Positions 24,337-35,966 of a stretch of 64,000 nt of DNA are shown here, piece after piece. The position numbers and the translations under genes are program-made. Below the pieces are notes generated by a model, which saw nothing but the letters and a program-made list of their open reading frames with translations, searched no databases and was not told the origin of the DNA. Each line of letters begins with the position of its first letter. Positions within the stretch are counted from its first letter, which is position 1. The stretch is from Allium sativum (lineage: Eukaryota; Streptophyta; Magnoliopsida; Asparagales; Amaryllidaceae). Where the stretch lies: positions 26,309,659-26,373,658 of the forward strand of contig CM060909.1 in assembly GCA_030737875.1 (NCBI GenBank), given 5' to 3'.

Positions 24337-24639
24337 AATTTTTTTCCCATAACTAAAATCATTTAAACAATTTATATTTTTGATTGTATAATTAGTCTGA
24401 ATATGTGGACTTAAATATAAAACAATATAAGCTAACTGATAAATTGTATATAATAGTTGTACAAACTTTAGGATACCCATACCAAAATGTAAATAAGTAG
24501 GATATGTAAAGTAATTTGAGAATTACAAATAAGCATGAAGTTATAGACTAATTTGAAAATAAAATATCAAGAGATAATTAAGGAAAAGAGATACAATTCC
24601 TAGAATTAATGAGGAACTTCAAATTCTTCTTCTTTACTA

Positions 24640-24745
24640 TCATTTAATAGATTGGCTACATAAATACGTGTTTCACTAGATTTGAACTTGTGACATCCGA
24701 GTAAATGCAAGTCCTGAAACCAACTAATCTATAGTAGGTTTTGTT
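24640..24745 (-). repeat. tRNA-derived SINE or tRNA pseudogene relic
   Basis: On the minus strand an A-box-like ATAGATTAGTTGG (about 24735-24719) is followed after about 30 nt by a B-box-like GTTCAAATCT (about 24688-24679). This is the internal polymerase III promoter layout of tRNA genes and tRNA-derived SINEs. The A box lacks the usual GCTC, and no cloverleaf or clear SINE tail was established. Confidence 0.4.
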
Positions 24746-25209
24746 CATAAATGGTCATTTACATCAGATCGTTAAAGGTGAATCATTATTTTTAAGCTCA
24801 TTCTTTAATACTTTCTTCATTGTCTAAAAATTAAGTATTTGCGACAAATATAACTAAAAGACCAAGTAGTATTGCTTTAAGAATATTAAAATGTATAAAT
24901 AAGCAGTTACATAGTTCGATGTTAATCACTGGTGCACGAGGAGGGTCGTGTCCGAAGGCCCTCTATTGCATCAGCAAGAGATTTACATCCGCCAATAGAA
25001 ATTAACCAAGACTCCAAAAGCTTGCATACTTCCTATTAATCTCCCCCAGGAAGCTCTACTCATACTCTCATACTCATCCTATCAAAATCAAGTAGCTGAT
25101 TTGATAGGTCTTACAAGTACCTAAGTTTTCTAGAATACTTTTAAAATGGAACATTTTGAATTGGGCTTATTTGACCTCATTTACGTCCCTTGGCAAGCTA
25201 TCCAAGGAT
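24746..25209. other. No recognised feature
   Basis: Non-coding, AT-rich. A part around 24940-25090 is less AT-rich and could be an unrecognisable upstream piece of the gypsy fragment that follows. Confidence 0.4.
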
Positions 25210-26673
25210 AAGCACTGACTTACTTCATCATTGAATTTACTACTTTCGAAAACTCATCGAAGAACAATGATAAACCAGACATCCAGTGGAAATTGTACAT
25301 AGATGGAGTAGCTAACGATAAGTGTTTTGGCACCAGAGTTATACTAATAACTCTTGATAATGCATAATTCATTACGTATTTAAACCGACTTTCCCTACTA
25401 CAAATAATGATGTTGAATACAAGGCCCTGATAGTTAGACTCAAAATTGCAAATGCATTCATATATTCCCACCTTCCCAACTCATCGTTTACTAAGTGCAA
25501 AGGGAGTTTCAGGCCAAAGGAGAGCGCTCGGGTGCATGAACTATTATTCATTGACTTCGAGCATTATTTTATCATCCAAATTCCTTGGGACCAGAAAGAA
25601 AAAGCAAATTCTCTAGCCAAGGTAGCCAGTTCCAGTGATGCACAACTCATCAGATTAGTCGCAATTCAAATACTAGAAGATCCGAGTATTGATAAAATGG
25701 AATCTGATTGGATATTAATGACGAAGCCCAAACAAGAGCCGTGGGTGACTCCGAAAACAATATGCAATGAGGAATCCTTCCGGAAATCTAAAATGGAAAG
25801 CTATCACTCCCCCGAAAGACATCACGCTGCATTATCTTAGAAGGAGTTTAGTACAGAAGAGGCACCTCTGTTTCTTTACTCTGACTAGTAGCCCACAGTG
25901 ACGCCAAACAAATTTTATGCTAACTACTTGAAGGCGAATGCGGTAATCATACCTAGGGGCAAACTTTAACGAAGAAGATATCAACTATGACTATTTTTGG
26001 CTTACCATTAATTGTGATGCAACTGATTACAAACGATGCTACGGAAAATGCCATAGGTTTGTTAAATTCTAAGATCCTCGCCAATGGAACTCGCTTAAAT
26101 GGTCAGCCCATGGCCATTCGTAGTCTGGGGTACTGATATCATTAGCACACTACCTATGCCCAAAGGTGGCGCAAGATAGTCATTGTCATTGTTGACTACT
26201 TAACCAAATGGGATGAATCAGATCCCTTGAATACAATCTCAACAATAGAAGTAGTAACTTTTGCCGTTTGAAACATTATATGTCATTTTATTGTTCCAAA
26301 AATCATCATTACTGATAACGGGATCCAATTTGATAGCTCTAAATTTGGAGACTGCTATTGACATCGTCGCACTAAAAAGCGATTTGAAGTAGTCACTCAT
26401 CCACAATCCAACGGACAAGTTAAAGTAGTAAATATTAAATTTTAAATTTCATCTTGAAGAATCATTTGGAAAAATATGAAAGCAAGGGGGTTGACAAACT
26501 TCCATTAGCCCTATGCCATACAGAACTACCCACAAATCAACGACCGACAATACTCCATTCGCTCTTACGTATGGCTGTAAAGTAGTCATTCCAATTAAAC
26601 TAGAAGTCAATTCATCGACTTTCCAACTATGATCCAAAAATGGCATATTCCTCCCTTTGAAATATCTAGACGT
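25210..26673 (+). pseudogene. Tat/Athila-like Ty3/gypsy RNase H and integrase fragment
   Basis: Near 25280-25330 broken frames give WKLYIDGVAND, the start of the RNase H typical of Tat/Athila-type elements. The open frame 25532-25840 has FIIQIPWDQKEKANSLAKVAS, the matching RNase H end. Around 25985-26060 there is a decayed integrase zinc-finger and core start (YDYFWLTINCDATDYKRCYGKCHRF). Further remnants at about 26170-26330 resemble the VVDYLTKW and ITDNG blocks of the core. Frameshifts and stops are many. No LTR or primer site could be assigned. The right end is cut by the SIRE-A LTR at 26674. Confidence 0.7.
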
Positions 26674-28503
26674 TGTTAGGAACTGAGATGATGGTTTTGA
26701 TGACTACAACCTTTTTAACTATTACTATTACAAAACATATACTAACACTATTATGTGTATATATATAGTCTTTTTAGACACAAAACATAGACATAGTTGG
26801 TGACACATTGCATCTCCACCATTGGATTCCCCCTTGATTTCCACCTTTCCATATGAAGACAAAATGATCTAATGGATACTACTATGTGTTTCTTAAGTTG
26901 TGTTTAATTTTGTGTTCAAATAATTATCCCATATGTGTGTGTGTATGTGTGTGTGTAGGATGTACATGTAGTTATTGAAAACTGTACAGTATAGAGATTA
27001 AAGATTGAAGATTACAAAGAAGAATTCAAGATTGAAGACTCATGAGTAACAATAGTTCAAGAATTCAAGAAGTTCAAGAAATCAAGATAAGTAATAGAGT
27101 CTAATTTTTTTGTTAAAACTTCATAATAGCACTAAAAAAATTATTCCAATTTTTCTCATGGGATGGAACCCATTTCTACCTTATTGTGCGATGTCACCCA
27201 CAATCAAATCAGTTTTGGTGGGCACCAACGATTTTCATGATGAGATACTCTGCAAGTAGGAACTCACAAAACTATAACTTTAAAAAAAAATTAGCTTCAA
27301 AAACTCTTTATAACTTTTATTCTCAGTTGATTTCAAAATTAGTTCCTATTTGAAATATCTCTTGGCTTTAATATTTGTTGATTTTAAACTAACTTTTGAT
27401 TTAATATTTAGTTTTGAAATTCCAAAGATATAATATTTACTTGAGTTTTAATATTATTATTTCCTTTTATTCATATTTATAATTTTGTATCATAATTTTT
27501 AATGTTCTTATATTTAAAATTATAGTTTTATACTAAGTTTCAAATCACTTTTATAGATTACAAATATATGTTTTAATCTATTATACTTATTTATTATTTA
27601 GGGAAATATTTTGTTTAAACTTCGAAATCACCTTGGTTTATTTTAACATCATGTCCATTATTTTCATAAATTTCATAGGCACATCGACATAGAGGGATGA
27701 CCATGTCGACATGGTAACCGTTTTTTCCAAAAATTCAAATTTCAAATTAAGTGTCTATTCATTTAAACCTTTCTTAAATAGACATGGCTTTTGATTCCCT
27801 ATATATACTCAACCAAGAACAATTTTTTAACCACTTTTCATTATCTTTTTCACTCCTTCTGTCCATTTATTCTCTAAATTTTCAAATGCCCTTAACCGAA
27901 CTCTATCAAAATCCAACGAGGATCAAACCGGAATATCAATATTCTAATTTTCTACCTTCCTCTCTTAAAGATCCAAGTGCTATTTAGAGTTATAGGTGCA
28001 ATTGTAATCAAATATCAAAGATAAAAATATCTAAGTTCTATCGAGTCTCTTTATCGAACTGTTACTAAAAAGGTGTGGTTGTAGCCGATTCAAATCAAAT
28101 AGGTGCGATTGTAGTCCGTAAATCGGTTAGGTGACCTTGTAGCTTGGTTGAATCAAGAGAGGTCGATGTGCTCGGAAGTAATTGGGGGTGAACCTCATGG
28201 ATCTAAAATTGAGGATTGCTATTTGAAGATTATTTAAAAAGAAATCTACACAACCCTCAATTATGTTGGATTAAATGCAATGTAACCTTTGAATCAGTAT
28301 AAAATCCCAATGCGTTCTTTCCTTTACTTTTATTATTTATTGTTTGTATATGTGATTGATTTTGTGACTATTTTATATTGTTATTTGCATTTGATTTAAA
28401 TACATTCAAAAAGATTTTGAAAAACTCACAAATTCCATTAAACACTATTCATCCCCCTCTAGTGTTAAGTTAGCCTTAAGATCTGTAATCAGCATTCTCA
28501 ACA
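26674..28503 (+). repeat. 5' LTR of SIRE-A (1.83 kb)
   Basis: Begins TGTTAGGAACTGAGATGATG and ends TCTCAACA before the primer site. The first 1.1 kb aligns with 37389-38419. It contains a TATA box (27800-27807) and a duplicated GTCGACAT/ATCGACAT motif at about 27685-27720. The preceding five bases GACGT are the candidate target duplication; the other copy is not in reach. Confidence 0.85.
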
Positions 28504-28518
28504 ATTGAAATCAGAGCA
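28504..28518 (+). other. Decayed Met-tRNA primer binding site of SIRE-A
   Basis: ATTGAAATCAGAGCAT directly after the LTR. It is the TTGGTATCAGAGC site with substitutions. Confidence 0.65.
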
Positions 28519-28669
28519 TAAGTTTTCAAAATTTTCATAATATGGATTTTTGAAAGGCATTTTTTGGAATATCTGTTAACACTAGTTCAAAAATGTTTAA
28601 TTCATCATTGTTTCATAAGTCTGCATTTAGTCATTTTGAAAATCAAGTTATCCATCAAATTGGTGTGTT

Positions 28670-28993
28670 GTGCAGAAACAAATGTGCTATACGGCTCTTA
28701 ACGATTCAACATTCAATGGTCAAATGGTGCAAATTAAGAAAAACAAATGGATACTTGATAGTGGATGTTCAATACATATGACTGGAAATCCAGATATACC
28801 GAATGATGTAGCCTATGAAGATGGAGGAATTGTTAATTTTGTAGACAACTCAAAAGGATATATGATGAGCATCGGCAATGTTAAGTACTCTAAAACTCCT
28901 ACTATTTCTGATGTTTTTCTAGTAAGGAATTTAAAACACAACTTACATAGTATAAATCATTTATACGATAAAGGTTACAAAAATAAATTTTGA
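28670..28993 (+). pseudogene. SIRE-A protease region
   Basis: The frame contains KKNKWILDSGCSIHMTG, the copia aspartic protease active site (D-S-G intact), followed by the conserved DVFLVRNLKHNLHSINHLYDKG block. The protease would process the gag-pol polyprotein. The upstream gag and nucleocapsid are missing and the frame ends at 28993. Confidence 0.8.
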
Positions 28994-30178
28994 AAAAGAT
29001 AAGCGCCACATCGAAGATAATAATTCAAATATTATTTTTAACGAAATAGAAAGAAAAATATTTATATTTTTAATATGAAATTTTCAAATGGCAACTTATG
29101 TCTTTTGGCTAATACAAGTGACCCGTGTATTTGGCTTAAATGATGAGGACTTCAAACTCTTATCTAAACTTTCTAAACTAGAGTTAGTAAGAGGACCTCT
29201 AAAATGGATTTTAATAAAGATAGTTTATATGATGCTTGTCAACCAGGAAAACTTAAGAAAAGTTCATTTATATTAATAGATAAATTTTTTACTTCAAAAC
29301 CTCTATAGATACTTCATTTATATTTGTTTGGTCCATCTCAAATTCAATCAATAAATCACAGTAGATTTGTTTTTGTTATTGTAGATGATTATTCTTGATA
29401 TACTTGGACTTTTTTCTCAAACATAAAAGTGATGCTTTTGATTTATTTAAAACTTTTGCAAAAAGAATTCAAAATCAATTATCTTTAAAAATCAAAACTA
29501 TACTCAGTGTCCACGTTGAAGAATTTAAAAAGGAATTTTTTGTAATAATAAGTAATTTACTCATAATTTCTCCTTTCCATTGAGTCCATAACAAAACAGA
29601 GTAGTTGAGCATAAGAATAGAATGATTCAAGAGTGTGCTATATGCTTTTAGATTTATCAAGAAGTTTTTGGGCTAAAGCAGTTGCTACAGCTTGTTATAT
29701 TTTGAATAGAACTTTAATTAGACCACTAATCATCAAGACACCATATGTACTTGTTTATAATATGAAACCAAAAGTATCTTATTTTAAAAAATTAGAAGCA
29801 AACGTTTTATTTTAAGTACTAAAGAAAATGGGGATAAATTTGAACCTAAATCCGATAGAGGAATTTTTATTAGATATTTAAATAGAAGTAAAGGCTATAG
29901 AGTATTAAATTTAAAAACTAACACCATTGAAGAAACAATGTATGTATCTTTTGATGAAAAGCTTAAAGATAATAGTTAAATAAATGGTGAAGAAGAGTAT
30001 GATAATGATAATAAATAATCAAATGAAATAAATTATGAAACTAATAAACCTAATACAAGGATTAGACTTTTAAAAGATCACCCTATAAAAAATATACTAG
30101 GAGATATTGAATCTGTGGTTAGAACTAGAAATGAATTGAACAAATGAGCAATGTAGCTTTTATATCAACTATTGAACC
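28994..30178 (+). pseudogene. SIRE-A integrase, frameshifted
   Basis: Pieces include KLSKLELVRGPLK (29160-29200), the DACQPGKLKKSSF motif after the zinc finger (about 29230-29270), FGPSQIQSINHSRFVFVIVDDYS around the first catalytic Asp (about 29330-29397), and the C-terminal SRSFWAKAVATACYILNR (about 29650-29710). Stops and frameshifts interrupt at about 29396, 29585 and elsewhere. The same region is present in SIRE-B at 62361-63170. It ends at the TIEPKNPKE motif where the retrocopy is inserted. Confidence 0.75.
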
Positions 30179-30193
30179 AAAAAATCCAAAGGA

Positions 30194-30804
30194 GATGCGT
30201 CCCTATAGTGCCGTAGCCGAATCCCATCCTGAGCCCAGTCCACGACATATTTTTGTGCATGTTCTAGCCTCTGTAGTTATCGTAGTGGTTCATGCATGTA
30301 CCGGCCCTGTTATTGTTTGGAACATACATGAAGAGGCTTGGATTCATGTACCGTCTAATATATGACACAACCTTGTTTGTAAAGATTTCTTTATGTTTGT
30401 GAGTGAGATGGAAGGTGAACACAGACGGCTACGTTACTTTGAAAAAGGAAACATGCTTGTTTTATATAAAGAAGGTGAATTTGGTAAAAGGTACAAGATA
30501 GTACTAGAAGATACTATTTAGGATACAAGGTTCTTTTATGACAAAAACTACGATGGTTTCGATCCCAATATGGTTTCCTACATCTCAACCGTTAGGCAGG
30601 TTGCCAATCTAGTTTCTTCTGGATCTCACAATCTTTCCTTCTCTGTGGAAGGAGAAGGATTGTATGATATCTAGTGGTCGGAACACTTTAAAAACCTATT
30701 TTGTAGTTGATATACGATATGTATATCTTCTGTTTCCATGTATTATTATTGTTGTTAATAATAAAAGTGTTTGCAGTCACTTTGAAAACCAGTCGGCCTT
30801 GCCA
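30194..30804 (+). pseudogene. Processed retrocopy of an unidentified cellular mRNA inside SIRE-A
   Basis: A 611-bp insert flanked by the 15-bp direct repeat AAAAAATCCAAAGGA (30179-30193 and 30805-30819), which restores copia sequence when one copy is skipped. It starts one base before an ATG (30195). One reading frame runs to a TAG at 30672-30674 (159 codons), with only a TGA at 30363 and a TAG at 30519 inside. A polyadenylation signal AATAAA lies at 30760-30765, about 40 nt before the A run at the 3' end. Position of the ATG, lack of visible introns, A run and long target duplication are hallmarks of LINE-mediated retroposition of an mRNA. I do not recognise the protein (segments such as EEAWIHVPSN and DKNYDGFDPNMVSY). 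Confidence 0.7.
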
Positions 30805-30819
30805 AAAAAATCCAAAGGA

Positions 30820-31045
30820 AGCATCATGTGATGATTCATGGATACTTTAATGTAAAAAAACAGAATCAATTCACCAGAAATATGTATGGGAACTTGTTCC
30901 TAGACCTAAGGATAAAACTATAACAGGAACTAGTTGGGTTTATAAAAATTAAATGAATGAACTTAGTGAGGTCGTTAGAAATAAAGCTCGACTAGTTGAG
31001 CAAGGTTATTGAAGGAATAGATTTTGATGAAACCTTCGCACACGT
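30820..31045 (+). pseudogene. SIRE-A reverse transcriptase, N-terminal part
   Basis: Frames give the copia reverse transcriptase start (WELVPRPKDKTITGTSWVYK, RNKARLVEQGY), ending at DETFAHV where the Tork element begins. The last 75 bp (30971-31045) are repeated on the other side of Tork (35967-36041) with two mismatches. Confidence 0.75.
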
Positions 31046-31394
31046 GGAAAAACCCATTTCAGGAAAAAAACCACGTGAGAATGACAAACTTTATTAATTA
31101 ATTGATGGAGTTTTACAAGCTTATTTTCATTACAAACCATAACAATGAATTTATATTCTACTTTCATGCAGCCAAACAAGGAGAGAAAGAATAAAATAAA
31201 GATCTCCTTTATCCTTTAAATGAGGTTGCTGAAAATATTTCAATCAAGAGAATAAATTAAAGATCTCCTTTATTCTTTAAATGAGGTTGCTAAAAATATC
31301 TCAATCAAGAGAATAAATTAAGGATATAGATAAGATCCTTTAGGTGACATCAGCTGGACCATTTGTAATGAGAATTTCGTATCACAAATTAATA
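31046..31394 (-). repeat. 3' LTR of Tork element, outer end truncated
   Basis: Matches 35621-35964 with few changes. The first 57 bp of the right copy (TGTTAATAAATAAATG on) are missing, and the copy starts at GGAAAAACCC, fused to host sequence. Includes the duplicated unit of about 60 bp containing GATCTCCTTTAT. Confidence 0.9.
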
Positions 31395-31500
31395 ATCTCC
31401 ACCTTGAGACGAATTCTCATCATGAAGCAGAAAGATGCACTACAAAAAATGAACTCCTTCAACAAATAAATATCTTCCTTACTCCAATAGTCCCTAAAGA

Positions 31501-34500
31501 CTATACTGTAACACCATCCAAGCTTGAGCAAAGCTCAAACTTAGTAATTGGAACTGGCTTTGTCATCATGTCAGCGGGATTGTCATGAGTACTTGTCTTG
31601 CAAACTTTAACACCACCTTTAGCAATAACATCTCGAATGTTGTGATACCTAACATCTATATGTTTAGTTCTCTCATGAAACATTTGATCCTTTGTAAGGC
31701 ATATAACACTCTGGCTATCAGAAAATAGAGTAATGCAAGATGTATCTCCATAAAGCTCAAAATATAAACCTCTCAGCCAAGTAGCTTCTTTACATGCTTC
31801 AGAAATAGCCATATACTCGGCCTCAGTAGTAGATAATGCTACGGTAGTTTGCAAGGTTGCTTTCCAACTCACGGCACAACCACCAATGGTGAAAACATAA
31901 CCTGTTAATGATCTTCTTTTGTCCAAATCACCAGCAAAGTCAGAATCCACATAACCAACAAGTTCATCTTTAGATTTACCAAACTGCAAACAAGCATTTG
32001 CAGTGCCATAAAGATATCTGAAAATCCATTGAACTGCTTTCCAATGCTCTCTTCCAGGATTGGTCATGAATCTACTGACAACACTCAAAGCATGTGATAA
32101 ATCAAGAGGCAAACAAACCATGGCATACATAAGTGAACCAACTGCACTAGAATAGGGAACTCTAGACATGTACTCAATATCCTCATTTAATTGTGGACAC
32201 ATGGCTGATGACAATTTGAAATGTGCAGCAAGAGGAGTACTTACAGGTTTGACATCAAGCATATTAAAACGGCAAAGCACTTTTCTAACATACCCACTCT
32301 GACATAGGTATAATTTTCCAGAAGTTCTATCTCTTGATATCTCCATGCCAATAATCTTCTTAGCATCCCCCAAATCTTTCATTTCAAACTCTCTACTCAA
32401 CTGCCTTTTCAAATTTTCAATTTCTGCCTTGTCTTTTGAAGTAATCAACATATCATCGACATAAAGTAGCAAATAAACGGCTGAATGAGTAGTAATTTTC
32501 AAATAGACACAACTATCATAATTGGACCTTTTAAAACCTTGAGATAGCATAAAAGTGTCAAATCTTTTATACCACTGCCTAGGTGACTGTTTCAATCCAT
32601 AAAGAGATTTCTTTAATTTACAGACAAGATTTTTTTTTCCAGGGATGATAAAACCCTCAGGTTGATGCATATAAATATCCTCTTCTAATTCTCCATGTAA
32701 AAATGCAGTTTTTACATCTAACTGTTGAAGCTCATAATCATGCATAGCAACAATACTGAGTAAAATGCGAATTGAGCTATGTTTCACAATAGGGGAAAAA
32801 ACTTTATTATAGTCAATACCTGGAATCTGACTGTAACCTTTTGCAACTAATCTTGCTTTGTACCTTGTCTTATCGTTTGGAGAAACACCTTGTACCTTGT
32901 CTTATCATTTGGAGAAACACCTTCTTTTCTCTTGAAAACCCATTTGCAATGAATAGGTTTCTTCTCTTTAGGCAATTTGATTAAGTCCCAAGTGTCATTT
33001 CTTGCAAGTGGCTTCATCTCATCATGCATAGCAGCCATCCACTTATCAGAATCACTAGAGATAACAGCCTCAGAATGTGAAGAAGGCTCGGCAATACCTT
33101 CTATTTCTTCTGCTACAGCACACGCATAAGCAAAAACATTTGCTTCCTCAATAAACCTTCTTACTGGTTTTGGATTCCTTCTAGGTCTGCTTGTTGCAAT
33201 AGATTGCTGCGGTGGTTGCATAACTGCTGGAGGATCCTCAACAATGGTTGCTTCATCCTGTCCCTCAATTTCTGCTTTTGATGTAGCATCTGAATCAATA
33301 ATATGCTCCACCTGGACATTTGATTTCTTCTTACTCTCAACAAGATCATTAGTAGATGGAATATCTTGTAACATAGTAGATTCATTAAACACAACATTTC
33401 TGCTAATTACAATTTCAGGATTCCATAATTTATAGCCTTTAACATCAGACTTATAACCAAGAAAAATGCATTTAACAGATCTTGGCTCTAGCTTTCCATT
33501 ATCAACATGAGCATAAGCAATGCATCCAAAAACTTTCAATTCAGAATAATTTGCTGGAGAACCAGACCATACCTCAATCAGAGTTTTCTTACCAATAGCA
33601 ACAGAGGGAGAGCGGTTGATGAGATAACAGGCTGTGGAAGCAGCTTCAGCCCAAAAACGTCTATCCAAACCTGCGTTTGACAACATGCAACGAGCCTTTG
33701 AAATGATAGTCCTGTTCATACGCTCGGCAACCCCGTTTTGCTGAGGAGTGTGAGGTATGGTGTAGTGCCTAACAATGCCTTCAGCCTTGCAAAATGAATT
33801 AAATTCATCTGAACAAAACTCCATCCCATTATCTGTCCGAAGCTTCTTTACCTTCCTTTCAGTTTGTCTCACAACCATAGTCTTCCACTCTTTGTAAGTT
33901 GAAAAATCTTCAGATTTATGTTTCAAAAAATAAGGCCAAACTCTTCTGGAATAATCATCAATAATTGTCATCATGTAACAAGCACCGCCCATGGATGCTT
34001 TCCTAGACGGTCCCCATAAGTCTGAATGCACATAGTCTAGAATGCCTTCTGTTGTATGAAGTGTAGTGTTGAACTTCACTCTCTTATGCTTGCTAAAAAT
34101 GCAATGCTCACAGAACTTCAGCTTGCCTGCGTTGTACCCATCAAGAAGTCCTCTCTTGTTCAACTCTGACAGACCTAATTCACTCATATGTCCAAGACGC
34201 ATATGCCAAAGATTAGCAGTATCACAATCAGAAATATTATTTGAGATAACAGGGGAAGCATTACCTGAAACAGTAGTGCCTTGAAGATAATAAAGGCCAT
34301 TTGTTTGCCTAAGATTTCCCTTCATTACAATAAGAGAACCATTTGTGACTTTCAGGACACCACCTCCACCTGAATATTTGTACCCTTTGTCATCAAGAGC
34401 ACTTAAAGAAATCAGATTTCTCTTCATGTTGGAAATGAACCGAACATCTGTTAAAGTTCTGATTGCGCCATCAAACATCTTGATCTGAATAGAACCAATT

Positions 34501-35531
34501 CCTGCTACTTTACATGCTGAATCATCACCCATCAAAACTGAGCCAGCATCATTTATGGGTTCCAAAGTTGTAAACCAATCTCCATTAGGACACATATGGA
34601 AAGTGCAAGCAGTGTCAAGTATCCATTCATCCTTAATCTCACCACATCCAGCAAACACGGTAACAACAAGCACCTCATTGTCAGAACTATCATTACGAGC
34701 ACAATTGGCATTAACTTCATCTTCTTTGTTGTCTTTTGGTTTGTATGTGCCATTTCTCTTTTCCTTGTTCTGCAGCTTATAACATTCGGATATTTCATGT
34801 CCATCCCTCTTACAATATTTGCAAGACTTGTATTTGCCTCTAGATTTAGATCGACCTTTATAGGCATTGGAACTTTTGCCTCGAGATCCATTATTTGAAT
34901 TTTTCTCCTTTGTCCTGCCACGAACGGACAAGGTTTCGGCTTGAGAGCTTGATCCATTTGAAGACACCAGTTGTTTCATTTTCTCCTTGGCGTGCAAGGC
35001 TTCATAAACGTCATTTAGAGTGAGAGTATCATGACTATATAATATGGTATCTCTGAAATTTGAGTAAGAACTCGGCAGAGAACATAACAGGATTAAACCT
35101 AAATCTTCATCATCATATTTGACTTCCATTGCAGCCAAGTCAGAAACAATCTCTTTAAAATCAGAAATATGGTCAAGCAAATTACCTCCCTATTGCAATT
35201 TGTGCAGAAACAGCTTTTTTTTGAGATGCATCTTACTTGTGAGATCCTTGGTCATGCAAATTGACTCCAGTTTCAGCCAAAGAGAAGCAGCTATCTTCTC
35301 GTTCAAAATTTCTTGCAAAATATTATTGTGTAGATGGAGCTGAATTTGAGACAAAGCCTTCCGATCCTTTCTCTTCTCATCATCGGTCCATAGTTCAAAT
35401 CTCTTGTTCCCGAATCCATCCAATGCATCATCATAATCAGCTTGTGCGAGCAACGCCCGCATCTTCACTTGCCACAATGAGAATCGAGTGTTTCGATCCA
35501 ATAGCGGAAGATCATACTTTAACGACGCCAT
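31501..35531 (-). pseudogene. Tork gag-pol polyprotein gene (one stop, one frameshift)
   Basis: Start at 35531 (MASLKYDLPLLDRN); the longer frame from 35606 begins in the LTR. Gag runs to a TAG near 35190, then continues in the same frame from 35180. The zinc knuckle is CKYCKRDGHEISEC; the protease site reads WILDTACTFHM, with Ala in place of Gly in the D-T-G triad. The integrase follows, with an HHCC finger (LWHMRLGHMSELG...CEHC), IIDDYSRR, RTDNGMEF and TPQQNGVAERMNRTI. After a frameshift at 32859-32922 the second frame (to 31501) holds reverse transcriptase with [18 protein letters not shown] and the catalytic LLYVDDMLI, then RNase H with [12 protein letters not shown] and TKHIDVRYH. Length and order match the Tork lineage. 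The product would be a polyprotein for particle assembly, maturation, reverse transcription and integration. Confidence 0.92.
32859..32922. repeat. 32-bp tandem duplication breaking Tork pol
   Basis: Units 32859-32890 and 32891-32922 differ by one base (G/A). Since 32 is not a multiple of three, the duplication shifts the frame between the start of reverse transcriptase and its core; the frame on the far side stays open. Confidence 0.95.
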
Positions 35532-35546
35532 ATTGAACGAACCAGC

Positions 35547-35558
35547 GCTCTGATACCA
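35547..35558 (-). other. Primer binding site of Tork element
   Basis: The minus strand reads TGGTATCAGAGC two bases from the LTR end: initiator-Met tRNA type, undamaged. Confidence 0.92.
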
Positions 35559-35560
35559 CT

Positions 35561-35964
35561 TGTTAATAAATAAATGATCAAAGAAGCAAGCAAAGAATAG
35601 AATCACACAAGATTTAATGTGGAAAACCCCTTTTCGGGAAAAAAACCACGGGAGAAAGGCAAACTTTATTAATTAATTGATGGAGTTTTACAAGCTTATT
35701 TTCATTACAAACCATAGCAATGAATTTATATTCTACTTTCATGCAGCCAAATAAGGAGAGAAAGAATAAAATAAAGATCTCCTTTATCCTTTAAATGAGG
35801 CTGCTGAAAATATCTCAATCAAGAGAATAAATTAAAGATCTCCTTTATCCTTTAAATGAGGTTGCTAAAAATATCTCAATCAAGAGAATAAATTAAGGAT
35901 ATAGATAAGATCCTTGACATCAGCTGGACCAATTCAAATGAGAATTTTGGATCACAAATTAACA
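35561..35964 (-). repeat. 5' LTR of Tork element (404 bp)
   Basis: Full length, with perfect short terminal inverted repeats TGTTAAT/ATTAACA. Contains a tandem duplication of about 60 bp with GATCTCCTTTAT (about 35776-35896). Confidence 0.92.
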
Positions 35965-35966
35965 AC

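Larger units (their letters stand above)
31046..35964 (-). mobile_element. Nearly complete Tork-type Ty1/copia element
   Basis: Minus-strand element with 5' LTR 35561-35964, Met-type primer site 35547-35558, gag-pol (35531 to 31501), purine tract (about 31395-31407) and 3' LTR 31046-31394. It sits inside SIRE-A reverse transcriptase. Coding sequence is intact apart from one TAG and one 32-bp duplication, and it is the youngest-looking coding element here. The left LTR lacks the outer 57 bp present in the right LTR, and the flanks are a 75-bp host repeat rather than a 5-bp one. Confidence 0.92.

Noticed and set aside
30144..30365. 73-codon frame as a single small gene (also 63136-63357)
   Set aside because: The first codons are copia pol (TIEPKNPKE) and the rest is the retrocopy, so the frame spans an insertion joint.
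34553..34957. 134-codon minus-strand frame and other frames over 33161-35536
   Set aside because: Shadow frames of the Tork polyprotein, which has clear domains in its own frame.
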